A stretch of DNA of 64,000 nt, from contig DUSS01000004.1 in the NCBI GenBank assembly GCA_012842495.1, positions 1 through 64,000 of the forward strand, in the 5' to 3' direction. The translations under genes were made by a program, and so were the position numbers. This document shows positions 8,729-17,646 of this stretch, piece after piece (position 1 is the first letter of the stretch; every line of letters begins with the position of its first letter). The stretch comes from Candidatus Fermentithermobacillaceae bacterium. GTDB lineage: Bacteria; Bacillota; Sulfobacillia; Fermentithermobacillales; DUSS01. The notes under the pieces were generated by a model. The model was given only the letters and a program-made list of their open reading frames with translations, made no database searches and was not told the origin of the DNA.

Positions 8729-9790
8729 CTAGCTCTCCGTTCCCCGCCCGCGTTTTCTTTGCTGGAACAGCAGGTACAAAAAGAATGGCGCGCCTCCCAT
8801 CGCGGTGATCACTCCCACCGGGATTTCCGCCGGAGGAACCAGCGTCCTGGCCAGAAGGTCCGACAGCACGAGCAGAGAAGCTCCCGCCAATCCTGAGCAG
8901 GGGACCAGCCAGCGATGGGCCGGACCAATGATGAGCCGCACCGCGTGGGGAACGACGAGGCCAACGAAACCGATAGGACCTGTAAAAGCCACAGATTGAG
9001 CCGTTATCAGCGAAGCGCCGAAGAGCGCCAGGCGCTTGGATCTCTCGACATCCAGCCCGAGATGAAAGGCCGTTTCTTCACCAAAGGCGAGCACGTCCAG
9101 AGGACGCGATAGCAACCATATGAGAGTCCCGAGGACCAGTACGTACGGAAGAGAAACCCTGACCGAACTCCAGGAAGATCTGGCCAGTCCCCCCATGGTC
9201 CAAAATACGATCTCTTCCGTCCTTTGCCTGAACAGCACCATTATCAAAGCTACCCCCGACGAGATCATGCTGGACAGCGCGATTCCCGAAAGAAGCAGAG
9301 TCAACAGTTCAGTCCTTCCATGCCAGGTAGCCAGCGAGTAGACCACCACCATCGCGCAGAACGCGCCGAGAAAAGCGGGAAGCGGGAGAGCCCACGCTCC
9401 GAGAGCTCTCCCGACTCCAAACACGATACCGAGCACGGCGCCTAAAGACGCGCCTGACGACACGCCCAGAATATACGGATCGGCCATGGGGTTCCTAAAG
9501 AGCCCCTGCATTACGGCGCCGGCGATTCCGAGGAAAAACCCGACCAGTAAACCCATGAGAACCCTGGGAAGCCTCAACCGCCACAGGATTTCCCATCGGA
9601 CCTGGCTCTCGGGATCTCCGGGAACCGGTCCCTTGAAAAGGAGAGTGAAGACCTCCCGGGGAGGAACGCGGACGGCCCCCAGCCCCACCCCAAGGAAAAT
9701 CACAGCTGCCAGGCAAGCAACGAGCCCCGCCGTCACCCAGCCTTTTTTAATAGTCCCTCCAGTCCTTCCCCCGGAAAGAAGCCCGGTCAT
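8729..9790 (-). CDS. btuC: Cobalamin ABC transporter permease (BtuC/FecCD family)
   Basis: The 353-residue product has about ten membrane helices and FecCD motifs: [20 protein letters not shown] near residue 75, [19 protein letters not shown] near 100, and [20 protein letters not shown] near 280, the coupling region that contacts the ATPase. Its ATG overlaps the stop of btuF (ATGA), so the two are translationally coupled. The C-terminus is very basic ([11 protein letters not shown]). Together with btuF and btuD it forms a complete importer under riboswitch control. Confidence 0.95.
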   Translation of the reverse strand: MTGLLSGGRTGGTIKKGWVTAGLVACLAAVIFLGVGLGAVRVPPREVFTLLFKGPVPGDPESQVRWEILWRLRLPRVLMGLLVGFFLGIAGAVMQGLFRNPMADPYILGVSSGASLGAVLGIVFGVGRALGAWALPLPAFLGAFCAMVVVYSLATWHGRTELLTLLLSGIALSSMISSGVALIMVLFRQRTEEIVFWTMGGLARSSWSSVRVSLPYVLVLGTLIWLLSRPLDVLAFGEETAFHLGLDVERSKRLALFGASLITAQSVAFTGPIGFVGLVVPHAVRLIIGPAHRWLVPCSGLAGASLLVLSDLLARTLVPPAEIPVGVITAMGGAPFFLYLLFQQRKRGRGTES

Positions 9791-10740
9791 TTGCCGCCCA
9801 TAGCCTCCGGATAGAGCGCCCTCGCCACTGCCTCTACGGCCTTAACGATCTCGGGCCCGGGACGGGAAATCAGGTCCGGGTCGATGAAGAAAACCCTGCC
9901 GTTCTTTACCGCTTCTAGCGATGACCATCCGGTCCTGGATTCCAAAAGATGATACGACTCTTTCGGAAACGCAATCAGGATGGCGTCGGGTGAGCGCTCA
10001 AGCAAAGTCTCCATGCTCACCTGAAGATACGGCTGGGCCGCGTCGGCCACCACGTTTAGCGCCCCCGCCCGGGTAATTACGTCGTGCACGAAAGACCCGG
10101 GCCCTACGGTCCAGAGCTCGGGGTCAATCGCGACGAAGACCGAAGCTCTTTTGGCACCAGGCGACTGCACCTCGGAGGTTATCTCGCTGAGGGAGGACCT
10201 CATGGAGTCGACGAGCCGCCGGGCTTCCCTGGACTTGCCCGTGACCTCGCCGATTCTTTCAATAAGGGAGAGCACATCATCAATCGTAGCCGGGCTTGAG
10301 ACGAACACCGGGTAACCAAGCTTTTCGATTTCCTTCACGTAAGCGGACTCGCTTGTCCCGGTCACGAACACCAGGTCCGGCTTGAGGGACACGATCTTCT
10401 CGAGGTTGAGGTTAAAGGCATCCCCCACCTTCTCTTTGCTCTTAGCTTCTTCGGGCTTATTGCAGAAATTCGTAACCCCTACTACTCTGTCGCCGAGGCC
10501 GAGCGCAAACAGGATCTCCGTATAGGCCGGAGCCAGCGAGATTATTCGTTGGGGAGTCGAAGGCAGGGTCAATGTACGACCTGCCATATCCTGGAACGTT
10601 TTTGGACCCCCACAACCCGAAAGAGCTATCGTTGACACCGAAAGCTCCAGGAGTAAAGCCAGTACCACCAACAAACCCGCAGCTTGGCCCGGTCTTATAC
10701 GAGACCGCGATGATCTTCCAGACGAAGGATTCCCTGTCAT
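9787..10740 (-). CDS. btuF: Cobalamin-binding lipoprotein (BtuF-like)
   Basis: The 317-residue product begins with an arginine-rich stretch and a hydrophobic segment ending in a lipobox (ALSG before Cys43), so it should be a membrane-anchored lipoprotein. The mature part is a class III periplasmic-binding fold ([20 protein letters not shown] near residue 62, ERIGEVTGK and [18 protein letters not shown] at the end), the BtuF/FhuD type. The ATG has a strong ribosome binding site (AAAGGAG). The 5' leader contains a cobalamin riboswitch and an intrinsic terminator, so expression should fall when B12 is plentiful. Confidence 0.93.
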   Translation of the reverse strand: MTGNPSSGRSSRSRIRPGQAAGLLVVLALLLELSVSTIALSGCGGPKTFQDMAGRTLTLPSTPQRIISLAPAYTEILFALGLGDRVVGVTNFCNKPEEAKSKEKVGDAFNLNLEKIVSLKPDLVFVTGTSESAYVKEIEKLGYPVFVSSPATIDDVLSLIERIGEVTGKSREARRLVDSMRSSLSEITSEVQSPGAKRASVFVAIDPELWTVGPGSFVHDVITRAGALNVVADAAQPYLQVSMETLLERSPDAILIAFPKESYHLLESRTGWSSLEAVKNGRVFFIDPDLISRPGPEIVKAVEAVARALYPEAMGGK

Positions 10741-10917
10741 GTTTTCTACATCTCCTTTGATGGTGTGTCGTTTGATCGTCTTTCCTCAAACTCACCTGCA
10801 GCTCAGCCCGCCAGCGCAAACCCACCGGTTGCCTCTTATCGGGGCCGCCCTTCACCCGAACTCGCCGGCAGCTTGCCACCGGGGCTCAGATTAAACCGTT
10901 GATTATGGTCCCAGCAC

Positions 10918-10944
10918 GAAAAAGCCCCGGCGAAGTGCCGGGGC
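10918..10944 (-). terminator. Intrinsic terminator between the cobalamin riboswitch and btuF
   Basis: On the minus strand an eight-base stem (GCCCCGGC / GCCGGGGC) with a five-base loop is followed directly by TTTTT. It lies between the riboswitch (ending near 11001) and btuF (start 10740), the expected place for transcriptional attenuation. I infer B12-bound riboswitch favours this hairpin; the competing antiterminator was not worked out. Confidence 0.85.
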
Positions 10945-11000
10945 GTACCTGTCCGTCACAAGCCAACCCCCCTTTCGCTCGAAGGTAAGCCAGCTGGCCA

Positions 11001-11167
11001 GGTCAAGGCAGGTCTCCTGGCTGCCAGGTCATCGCGCCTCGCCCCTTCCCGCCTTGCGGCAGTGGGACCTGCGAGGAACTCGCTGGTCACAGTGGCGGCA
11101 CCGCGCCGGCTGGACACACAGGGTGTCTCCCGGACTTCCCTATTCTCCCTTAGCGGGCACCTTGACC
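11001..11167 (-). ncRNA. Cobalamin riboswitch
   Basis: Read on the minus strand, the element contains a clear B12 box, AGCCAGGAGACCTGCC (11022-11007), and upstream conserved GGTG and GGGAA tracts (AAGGTGCCC, AATAGGGAAGTCCGGG). The closing P1 stem is visible: GGTCAAGG (11167-11160) pairs perfectly with CCTTGACC (11008-11001). It heads the btuF-btuC-btuD operon and is followed by an intrinsic terminator. From 10917 down to the btuF start I see only the ribosome binding site. On the other side, 11168-11246 holds the divergent start region for a small membrane gene. Confidence 0.93.
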
Positions 11168-11246
11168 CCGTATTCAGTTTTTCCCAGGTGTAGGAAACCC
11201 TCCTCCTTGGAATACTCCCATTGAAGCCAGGACTGGAGGCATCAAT

Positions 11247-11516
11247 ATGGCCACGGTCAGACCCGACAAGGAGCTCGGATGGGTGATTCTTTCGTCATCG
11301 TTTCTGATATTCCTTCTCGCCTCGGTCGTGATAGCCTGCTACCCGCCGTACCCCGGCGATCTCCCGTTGCCGGTTACCCTCGCTCGCCCATACGTGGGAA
11401 GGGCGGTTTTCAGGGCGATCCTCACCTTCACCAAGTATACCTCCATCGCCGGCATGGGAGTAGGCCTCTACGGCGTCATCGCGTGGCCCTCGAACCAGAA
11501 CCTCCGTCCGTCCTAG
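11247..11516 (+). CDS. Small two-helix membrane protein, function unknown
   Basis: The 89-residue product has two hydrophobic segments, about residues 14-32 (VILSSSFLIFLLASVVIAC) and 58-80, separated by a proline-rich turn (CYPPYPGDLPLP). The ATG has a well placed GGAGG eight bases upstream, which is why I accept it although it resembles no family I know. It is transcribed away from the B12 riboswitch and could share the divergent promoter region with the B12 uptake operon. No function is proposed. Confidence 0.55.
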   Translation: MATVRPDKELGWVILSSSFLIFLLASVVIACYPPYPGDLPLPVTLARPYVGRAVFRAILTFTKYTSIAGMGVGLYGVIAWPSNQNLRPS

Positions 11517-11560
11517 CTTTGTGACGGAGCAAACCAGACCCCTGGCCTCACCGGCATCGC

Positions 11561-12619
11561 TCACAGGTATCGCTGCAATCCCTCCGATGGAGTCAGACCG
11601 GGTATCCTTCCTCGTTTAGCAACCGGTCTCCCCTCGATTTCCTTGATATCCATGGTCATGTCTATGGGTTTGGCTGCAGAAATGTAGCTCCCGACCCCGA
11701 AAGCGGATGCACCTGCTTCCGCAAGAAGCGCCATCCTCTCGGGAGTGAGCCCGCCGGAAACGAATATGTTCACGTGCGAGAACCCTGCCTGGTCTAGCCT
11801 GGCTCTCACTTCCCGCACGAGATCCGGCGTGACTCCCCCTCTTTCCTTAGGCGTATCCAATCTCACCCCGGCGATCTTATCCTTGAGTACTTCAGCTACG
11901 CGCAAAGCCTCTTCGGCTTCGTCATGAAAAGTATCCACCAGGATGATCCTGGGCGCGTCCGGGGGCATGTGGGTATCGTAAGCAAGGGCTGTTTTCACGG
12001 TGTCTCCCATGATCAACACGAGCGCATGGGGGATCGTTCCTACGGGTTTCTTTCCCATGAATTTCGCTGCCAGTATACAAGCGGCACCGGCCGCCCCTCC
12101 CACCATCGCTGCCCTTTCCAGCACCGGGGCGACCGCGGGGTGGACGTGCCTTGCTCCAAAGCAATAGAAAGGACGACCGGCAGCAGCTGAAAAACACTCT
12201 CTCGCCCGGGTCGCCCATGCGGACGAACTGGCCAAAATCCCTAAAAGCGCCGTTTCGTAAATCCCAAAAGCGCAATACGGCCCGGTAATCCTCATGATGG
12301 CCTGTTTCTCGCGGAAGGGTTCGCCTTCGGGTAGCGCCCAGACTTGGACGGGGAGATCGCGCAACAACCGGATACATTCGGGGATGCCAGCCATGATGCC
12401 GTCTCTCTCAGGGAAAATCTCCGCCGTAACAACGGTACCCGCCTTGCCCTCGCGCAAGAGGATCTCTCGGGTCCGAACGAAGTAGACGTCGCTGGTAGCT
12501 CCGCTCAGAATCTCTTCGTGAGTTGCCGAGAATAGTCGTTCCTGTTCCACCTGATAGTCTTCAACTTCCTTTATCGTGCCCAGAATCTTTCGACCGTCTT
12601 TTCCTATCGTTGATTGCAT
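11561..12619 (-). CDS. Nicotinate phosphoribosyltransferase
   Basis: The 352-residue product is a nicotinate phosphoribosyltransferase of the shorter bacterial/archaeal type, making nicotinate mononucleotide from nicotinate and PRPP for NAD salvage. Visible motifs are GARHVHPAVAP near residue 160 with a candidate catalytic His, GTIPHALVLIMGDT near 200, a phosphate-binding DTFHDEAEEAL, and FVSGGLTPERM with GVGSYIS near the end. I chose the ATG at 12619, which has GGGGAGG six bases before it, over the in-frame TTG at 12637. Its first 59 bases overlap the end of the upstream pseudouridine synthase gene. Confidence 0.9.
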   Translation of the reverse strand: MQSTIGKDGRKILGTIKEVEDYQVEQERLFSATHEEILSGATSDVYFVRTREILLREGKAGTVVTAEIFPERDGIMAGIPECIRLLRDLPVQVWALPEGEPFREKQAIMRITGPYCAFGIYETALLGILASSSAWATRARECFSAAAGRPFYCFGARHVHPAVAPVLERAAMVGGAAGAACILAAKFMGKKPVGTIPHALVLIMGDTVKTALAYDTHMPPDAPRIILVDTFHDEAEEALRVAEVLKDKIAGVRLDTPKERGGVTPDLVREVRARLDQAGFSHVNIFVSGGLTPERMALLAEAGASAFGVGSYISAAKPIDMTMDIKEIEGRPVAKRGRIPGLTPSEGLQRYL

Positions 12620-13367
12620 CTCTTTCCTCCCCTTCAAGTCCCGCAGCTTGCCGCAGCGCCCGGACCTCCCGCTGGGTGAGTCGCCTCCACCGTCCGGGGG
12701 GAAGCCTACCGATTTTCAGAGGACCGATGGCGACGCGCACCAGCTTGAGGGGCTCGTACCCCACCGCCCGGCATATGTTCTTCACGACGTGCTTTTGTCC
12801 TTCGTGAAGCTCTATTTCAATCTTCGTACGCGCGGGCCTTCCTCGTCCGCGCGCCGGGACGAACCGCGCGGAATCAACCCGTACGACCTTGTCACCGATC
12901 TCTACACCCGCCAGCATCATCTCGAGTTTTTCCTGGTCAGGCGGCCCGTCCACTTCGACGATATAGCGTTTCCGCACCTCAAAAGCAGGGTGCATCAGGC
13001 GGAAAGCCAGTTCACCGTCGTTTGTCATTAGCATAAGGCCCATCGCATCGAAATCGAGCCTGCCGACAGGATACACCCTGGCTCCAACACCGTCCAGGAG
13101 CTCCATCACCGTTTTTCTACCCAGTGGATCTCTTACCGTGGAGAGATAACCCGGTGGCTTGTTCAAAGCTATGTAGGTCTTCGGGCCCGAGGGCACCCTC
13201 ACTTCCCTGTGATCTACCCGGACTCTGTCGCTTTCCGGGTCAATCCTCTGACCGATATGGGCGCGGACGCCGTTCACCGTCACTCTGCCCTGGGCGATGA
13301 GGAGCTCGCACGCCCTCCGCGATGCGACTCCAGCGTCAGCCAGAAACCTCTGAAGCTTCTGCTCCAA
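12561..13367 (-). CDS. rRNA pseudouridine synthase (RluB/RsuA family)
   Basis: The 268-residue product has an N-terminal S4 RNA-binding domain (LQRFLADAGVASRRACELLI, then GRVTVNG) and a pseudouridine synthase domain with the family catalytic segment VGRLDFDAMGLMLMTNDGEL; the Asp in GRLD is the expected nucleophile. RluB-type enzymes modify large-subunit rRNA. The TTG at 13367 is the likely start because GGAGG lies eight bases upstream; a longer frame to 13421 has no such site. The C-terminus runs 59 bases into the nicotinate phosphoribosyltransferase gene. Position specificity cannot be told. Confidence 0.9.
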   Translation of the reverse strand: MEQKLQRFLADAGVASRRACELLIAQGRVTVNGVRAHIGQRIDPESDRVRVDHREVRVPSGPKTYIALNKPPGYLSTVRDPLGRKTVMELLDGVGARVYPVGRLDFDAMGLMLMTNDGELAFRLMHPAFEVRKRYIVEVDGPPDQEKLEMMLAGVEIGDKVVRVDSARFVPARGRGRPARTKIEIELHEGQKHVVKNICRAVGYEPLKLVRVAIGPLKIGRLPPGRWRRLTQREVRALRQAAGLEGEERDAINDRKRRSKDSGHDKGS

Positions 13368-13482
13368 AAACCTTTCCTCCCGGTAACGAGTATAAAGCAG
13401 GGATGTCGAGCTTGCCAGCACGAAAACCGAACCTTCCCAGGATCGGCGAGGCTTGAGCTTGCCCCGTTCCGTCCCGCCCTGG

Positions 13483-14709
13483 TCAGGTACGGTGGTGTTC
13501 AGTCTCGAGGGTCACCGCGGATATCCAAGATTCGAGCAGCGAAGGCCCTTCCAGGATTATGTCGGTGACGGGAAATCCGGTACGGCTCCTTACCTCCCTT
13601 AAGAACCGGGCGGCGTCGACCTGCTCCGCCCGGTACCTCCCGGACGATTCCTGAAAAGCGGGCTTGAACGGGTTTAGGGTAAAACCCAGAAGGGTAGTAG
13701 ATTTAAGCACTGCCATTTCATGTCCCCACCCGACCAACCGGGCGATGGTCTGCGGCCAGGAAGAAGCCTGTCCGCTGACAAGGAGATTGACCGGATGATC
13801 GAAGACGAACTTAATCCGCAGCGCCGGTGACTCGTTCTCTAGAAGCCGAACGAATTCCTCGAGAGCGGAAGGGTTTACAGGACCCGGCACGCGAACAGTG
13901 AGGAGGCCTTCTGTCGCAATCCGCCGCAACAAAGCTACGCCGGTAGGAACAGAACTCCGGGTCATGAGAGCTGTCCCGAGCTCCACTTCCCAGGGGCCTT
14001 TCTGCCCCGGGACTGCTTGCACCCGTGTCCCAAAAGACCAAGCTGCCAGGCTGGAATCTCCAGAATGAGTCCGGGCCGCCCCGGAATCTAAAGGGGGCAG
14101 CGACATAACGGTTCCAATACCCGTGACCTCAGCGGCAAGAGTGGACACATCGTCGCTCCTTGCGGCGCCCGTGGCAACGATGAGATGGGTCGCCAGGCAC
14201 ATCGGCGCCATTCGGGAAAACGCGCCGTCTACCACAACGAGTTCGACCCCGGTCGCCTCCTGCAGAAACCGGACTACCTTGCCCAGGCCGCGCGTGGTCA
14301 CCGGCCCTGCCAGGACGACACGGCCGGCCTTTTTAACGCGTCCGGCGACCACCCGCCCCAGGGCGCACGTTACTCCCGTGTCGCGGACGTCGGAAAACTC
14401 GGCCCCGGTCACCCGGAATAATGGCTGAGCTGTAGCCACCACCGAACCTTCGGGCAGGAAAACCCTCGGCTTGCCGAGCCCGGTTACCGTATCGAAGTCC
14501 TCACCATCAAAACCTATGCTTGTAACGGCAAAAATCCGTTTCTCATCGCCCAAACGACGAATGACCTGGTTGAGAGCAGTCGTTTTTCCGGTGTTCTTGG
14601 CTGTACCAGCTACGCCCAGTACGACGATGGGGGCGTTGCCCCTGTCGCCCCGGTTCGGGGGCATAAACTTCTCGCTCACCGGCGCGGCCACGGGGTCCTT
14701 CCTTTTCAT
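13483..14709 (-). CDS. P-loop NTPase resembling aminomutase reactivase subunit KamB
   Basis: The 408-residue product has a P-loop GTAKNTGKTT at residues 35-44, followed by SIGFDGEDFDTVTGLGKPRV and FLPEGSVVATAQ. This resembles what I know of KamB, one of two subunits that reactivate B12-dependent lysine 5,6-aminomutase by exchanging damaged cofactor. A buried VVVDGAFSRMAPM segment near 170 and a C-terminal part with a hydrophobic GFTLNPF stretch follow. The ATG overlaps the stop of the aminomutase-like gene (ATGA). The usual MutS-like partner KamC is not in this window. Family assignment is from memory of the motif and context. Confidence 0.65.
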   Translation of the reverse strand: MKRKDPVAAPVSEKFMPPNRGDRGNAPIVVLGVAGTAKNTGKTTALNQVIRRLGDEKRIFAVTSIGFDGEDFDTVTGLGKPRVFLPEGSVVATAQPLFRVTGAEFSDVRDTGVTCALGRVVAGRVKKAGRVVLAGPVTTRGLGKVVRFLQEATGVELVVVDGAFSRMAPMCLATHLIVATGAARSDDVSTLAAEVTGIGTVMSLPPLDSGAARTHSGDSSLAAWSFGTRVQAVPGQKGPWEVELGTALMTRSSVPTGVALLRRIATEGLLTVRVPGPVNPSALEEFVRLLENESPALRIKFVFDHPVNLLVSGQASSWPQTIARLVGWGHEMAVLKSTTLLGFTLNPFKPAFQESSGRYRAEQVDAARFLREVRSRTGFPVTDIILEGPSLLESWISAVTLETEHHRT

Positions 14710-16595
14710 GACCTCTTGGTCACAGTTCCCCGCCCTGCACGCCCGGGGTAAGCTCCGTCCTCTCTCGAACCGAATACTCCCGCGTACAGAGCACCAACGA
14801 AGCTACCCGCGGCGACGGCCGACTTGAGGGTATTCAAAATATCCTCCCGGAGCTTTTTTCCAAGGGAGGCGGCACGTGGTGACGGGGTTATCTTCGTCTT
14901 TCCCAAAAACCGCAGAGCCGCGGCCACACTCTTGAGACTGTCCACCCTGGAAGCACCGGTGATCGGCCCTCCCGCATACGCTTCGTCGGATGAGGCGATC
15001 GTCACAGCTCGGGCGCCGAGACCTAGCGCGAGCGCGGCGTGAAGAGCGGTCATCGTAGAAGACTGCACCCTGTCCTGGCTTTGAGTGAGGAATCCCACGG
15101 GCGCTCCAGGCCAGATGGGAGCGTCCACGATATCTGCCAGGACCATCATCTTCGCGGCATTGAAGTCCACGTAATCTTCATCCATGATCCCGCCGATCAT
15201 GGCCTCGGGCGAATGGGCGAAAAGCGGTTGAAGGATGGGCCGTCCCCCCAGAAGGACGCCGGCGGTCATCACCACCAGCATCCCGGCGAAAGCTTTGGCC
15301 GCGGGCACTCCAGCAAGTTCTTCGTTGGTGACGACATCGTAGGGCAGACCAAACCGGGCGGCCAGCTCAAGGCACTTTACCCCATCCACGCACAGCCTCT
15401 CCGGGTCCGTCCCCGCCGCGAGGCTCCCGTAAACCATGTTCACCTTGGTCAAATCAGCTCCGGCCAGCGCAGCCAGGACCACCGTTTCGGGAGTGTTAAG
15501 ACCGCGATGGGCTCTCACCTGCCAAAGAGTCCAGGGGAGGATGGACTTCTTTATCAGGTTGAGATTCTCCAGAGTTATTACGGTACCGTCGTGCTGGTGG
15601 CTCCACGCCCCCTCGAGGAGTCCTTCTTGCCTTGCACCCCAAGAAGGATCGAAATGAACTACCCCTCTCGCTCCCCAGGACTGGGAAAGCAGGATGTGGT
15701 AGCTGTCCATCAGCGGGCAGCCGGTGCCATACTGAACGAAAACCACGCGCTCTGCCATGACATCCGCGGACGCGGGACGCACCAGGTCTTCTCCATCCCC
15801 CGCCCTTTTCTCCAGGTCAAAAAAGGTCCTCGCTTTCGATGCAGTTAGGGGCCGGGTATGCGAAACGGGCGTCCCTTCCCGGTAAAACCGGAGGATCTCG
15901 TCTCCTGTCAATCGGGCGTATTCGTCACGAAGTCTCGAAACTTCAGCCAGACGCCCCTCTGTACGCGCCTTTTCCATCTGCTCCCGGATTTCCGCTCTCA
16001 AAACGCCCGGGCTGGTCCTTTCTTTGGCCCAGTTCAAAAGCTCCCGGGCTATCTCATCGCACAGGCGACCGATCTCTTCGTCCTTGAACCTGTAGGAAAA
16101 CCCCTCGGTGAGGTCGGGCTTGGAGAGTTTTCGGCGGGCTCGAGTGCTTTGAAACTCCAGGTTTTCGACAAAGGCCACCGCGTCATCCACGGTGGTATCC
16201 GGGCCGAATCCGGCGTCGAAGCCCATCTCCTGAGCGAGCTCAGGCCTTATCGACATCCCGCCCACCGCAACCTTCATCTTGTCCCTGAGACCCGCCGTGT
16301 CCAGAAGATCGAGGAAACGGGCGAGCAGCTCCGCGGTGCCGTAACTTATCGTCCTGGATACAAGCAGGCAGTCCGGGCGGATTTCCGCCGCCTTTTGTAC
16401 TACCTCCTCCGGTGGGAGATCTGGCGGGAGAAGCACGACTTGGTGCCCCCGTTCGGAAAGGGCGCGCCTGATGAGCTTGAGCCCTACGTCGTGAACGGGA
16501 TCGAGGGGAACCATCATCACCTTCTTCGGCCCGCAAGGTCGCGCGCTCGTCGACCCATCACCCTGAACAGGTACCCCACCGACTTTTTCAGTCAC
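14706..16595 (-). CDS. B12-dependent aminomutase-like enzyme, N-terminal B12 domain fused to an OraE/KamD-like barrel
   Basis: Residues about 22-140 look like a B12-binding Rossmann domain (KKVMMVPLDPVHDVGLKLIR, VGGMSIRPEL). A helical linker follows, and residues about 280-600 resemble the catalytic barrel of ornithine 4,5- or lysine 5,6-aminomutase (VFVQYGTGCPLMDSYHILL, LWQVRAHRGLNTPETVV, SQDRVQSSTMTALHAALALG). Known OraE has the B12 domain at the C-terminus and KamE is separate, so the order here is inverted. The cobalt-ligand His is present, but the DxHxxG Asp is replaced by Pro, and the PLP lysine expected 11 residues after the His is absent. GTG at 16595 is preferred (GGGGAGG nine bases before). 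Substrate unknown. Confidence 0.7.
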   Translation of the reverse strand: MTEKVGGVPVQGDGSTSARPCGPKKVMMVPLDPVHDVGLKLIRRALSERGHQVVLLPPDLPPEEVVQKAAEIRPDCLLVSRTISYGTAELLARFLDLLDTAGLRDKMKVAVGGMSIRPELAQEMGFDAGFGPDTTVDDAVAFVENLEFQSTRARRKLSKPDLTEGFSYRFKDEEIGRLCDEIARELLNWAKERTSPGVLRAEIREQMEKARTEGRLAEVSRLRDEYARLTGDEILRFYREGTPVSHTRPLTASKARTFFDLEKRAGDGEDLVRPASADVMAERVVFVQYGTGCPLMDSYHILLSQSWGARGVVHFDPSWGARQEGLLEGAWSHQHDGTVITLENLNLIKKSILPWTLWQVRAHRGLNTPETVVLAALAGADLTKVNMVYGSLAAGTDPERLCVDGVKCLELAARFGLPYDVVTNEELAGVPAAKAFAGMLVVMTAGVLLGGRPILQPLFAHSPEAMIGGIMDEDYVDFNAAKMMVLADIVDAPIWPGAPVGFLTQSQDRVQSSTMTALHAALALGLGARAVTIASSDEAYAGGPITGASRVDSLKSVAAALRFLGKTKITPSPRAASLGKKLREDILNTLKSAVAAGSFVGALYAGVFGSREDGAYPGRAGRGTVTKRS

Positions 16596-16842
16596 CGGTT
16601 TTCGCCTCCCCGGCATCGTGCTGCCCGGTCCACGGATAATCCGAGCCCGGCCTGGAAAGATACGCCCTGAGCCTTATCCTCACGCCGGGCCCGCCTTGCT
16701 CGCAAAAGACCACATCCACATCGTCAAACCCCAGCTCTTTCATGAGCTTTAGCCCGAGCTCCACTCCTTCCTCCCTCGTGTCACATAAAAAGAACGTTTC
16801 CACGTCTAACGCGTCGAGAACACGGTCAAGAGCTTTGGGCAC
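16588..16842 (-). CDS. Small protein encoded just upstream of the aminomutase-like gene
   Basis: The product is 84 residues if the GTG at 16842 is used (GGGGG seven bases upstream); a longer frame reaches 16890 but overlaps the regulator gene more. It reads as alternating helix and strand (LDRVLDALDVETFFLC, GLKLMKELGFDDVDVVFCEQ, GVRIRLRAYLSR). Its stop overlaps the aminomutase-like start, so it may be a small subunit, as OraS is for OraE, but it does not resemble the OraS sequence as I know it. Two cysteines are present. No function is assigned. Confidence 0.6.
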   Translation of the reverse strand: MPKALDRVLDALDVETFFLCDTREEGVELGLKLMKELGFDDVDVVFCEQGGPGVRIRLRAYLSRPGSDYPWTGQHDAGEAKTGD

Positions 16843-17587
16843 CCGAATTCCCCCTGCCTTTTTCCGCATCATCCCAGTACGTCTCCACATCCCTGACCAC
16901 GTTGTCTATGTGTCTCGTCATAGCTTTCCGTGCCCCTTCAGGGTCTCCGCGCTCCACGTAATCGAGAAGCTTCCTGTGGTCCTCCACCATGCGAGAGCCT
17001 ATTTTCCTGCGGATGTACTCGAGAGCCATGCCGATGTCAGGATCGTTGTATATAACATCCAGGGCCGCAGCGAGAACCGGGTTCTTGGAAGCTCTCGCCA
17101 GGGCTCTGTGAAATGCAACGTCCTTTTCCACGCCGGACGAGCCTTCCTCCAGGAGTTTTTCGTGCGCCTCTACGATTCCCTTAAGGATCTCCAGATCCTC
17201 GGGAGTCCTCCTGGATGCAGCCAGAGCGGCGGTCTCCGACTCCACGGCCCGGCGAGCCACCAGGACGTCTACTAGCTCTTCGCGTCTCGTAAACTTCAAA
17301 CTGGATATGAACTCCTGGTGAGAGCGGACCTGAAGGAGGCGCCTGTCCCAATCCTCCAGAACCCTAACCCCTTCCTGAGTGATGGCCCGACCGTCTCTTC
17401 CCCTCCGTACCACGTGTCCGCGGGCTTCCATATCCCACAACATCCGACCCACCGTCGCCTGGGAAACATCCACCCCACGCTGTCTTAAGAGGGCCGCCAG
17501 CCTCCAGGCACCCATCGGTGCGCCCGCATCCCTCAGAACCCGCAAGCCTTCGTAATATACAGCTTCTCTCGACGAACCAGGCTCCAC
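16826..17587 (-). CDS. FCD-domain transcriptional regulator with an N-terminal winged helix
   Basis: The 253-residue product starts with a winged-helix domain (GLRVLRDAGAPMGAWRLAAL, then VSQATVGRMLWDMEARGHVV) unlike the usual GntR N-terminus, followed by an all-helical FCD ligand domain from about residue 95 (REELVDVLVARRAVESETAA). The FCD metal ligands are visible as DVAFHRAL, EDHRKLLDYV and MTRHIDNV. FCD regulators sense small carboxylates or amino acid derivatives. It lies between ridA and the aminomutase-like gene and probably controls this locus. The start is a GTG with GGAGGTG upstream. Confidence 0.85.
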   Translation of the reverse strand: MEPGSSREAVYYEGLRVLRDAGAPMGAWRLAALLRQRGVDVSQATVGRMLWDMEARGHVVRRGRDGRAITQEGVRVLEDWDRRLLQVRSHQEFISSLKFTRREELVDVLVARRAVESETAALAASRRTPEDLEILKGIVEAHEKLLEEGSSGVEKDVAFHRALARASKNPVLAAALDVIYNDPDIGMALEYIRRKIGSRMVEDHRKLLDYVERGDPEGARKAMTRHIDNVVRDVETYWDDAEKGRGNSGAQSS

Positions 17588-17646
17588 CTGGTCACCTCCT
17601 CGTCACTGCGCCCCCGAGCGGGTATCACGGCGCGAACCATCGCCTA

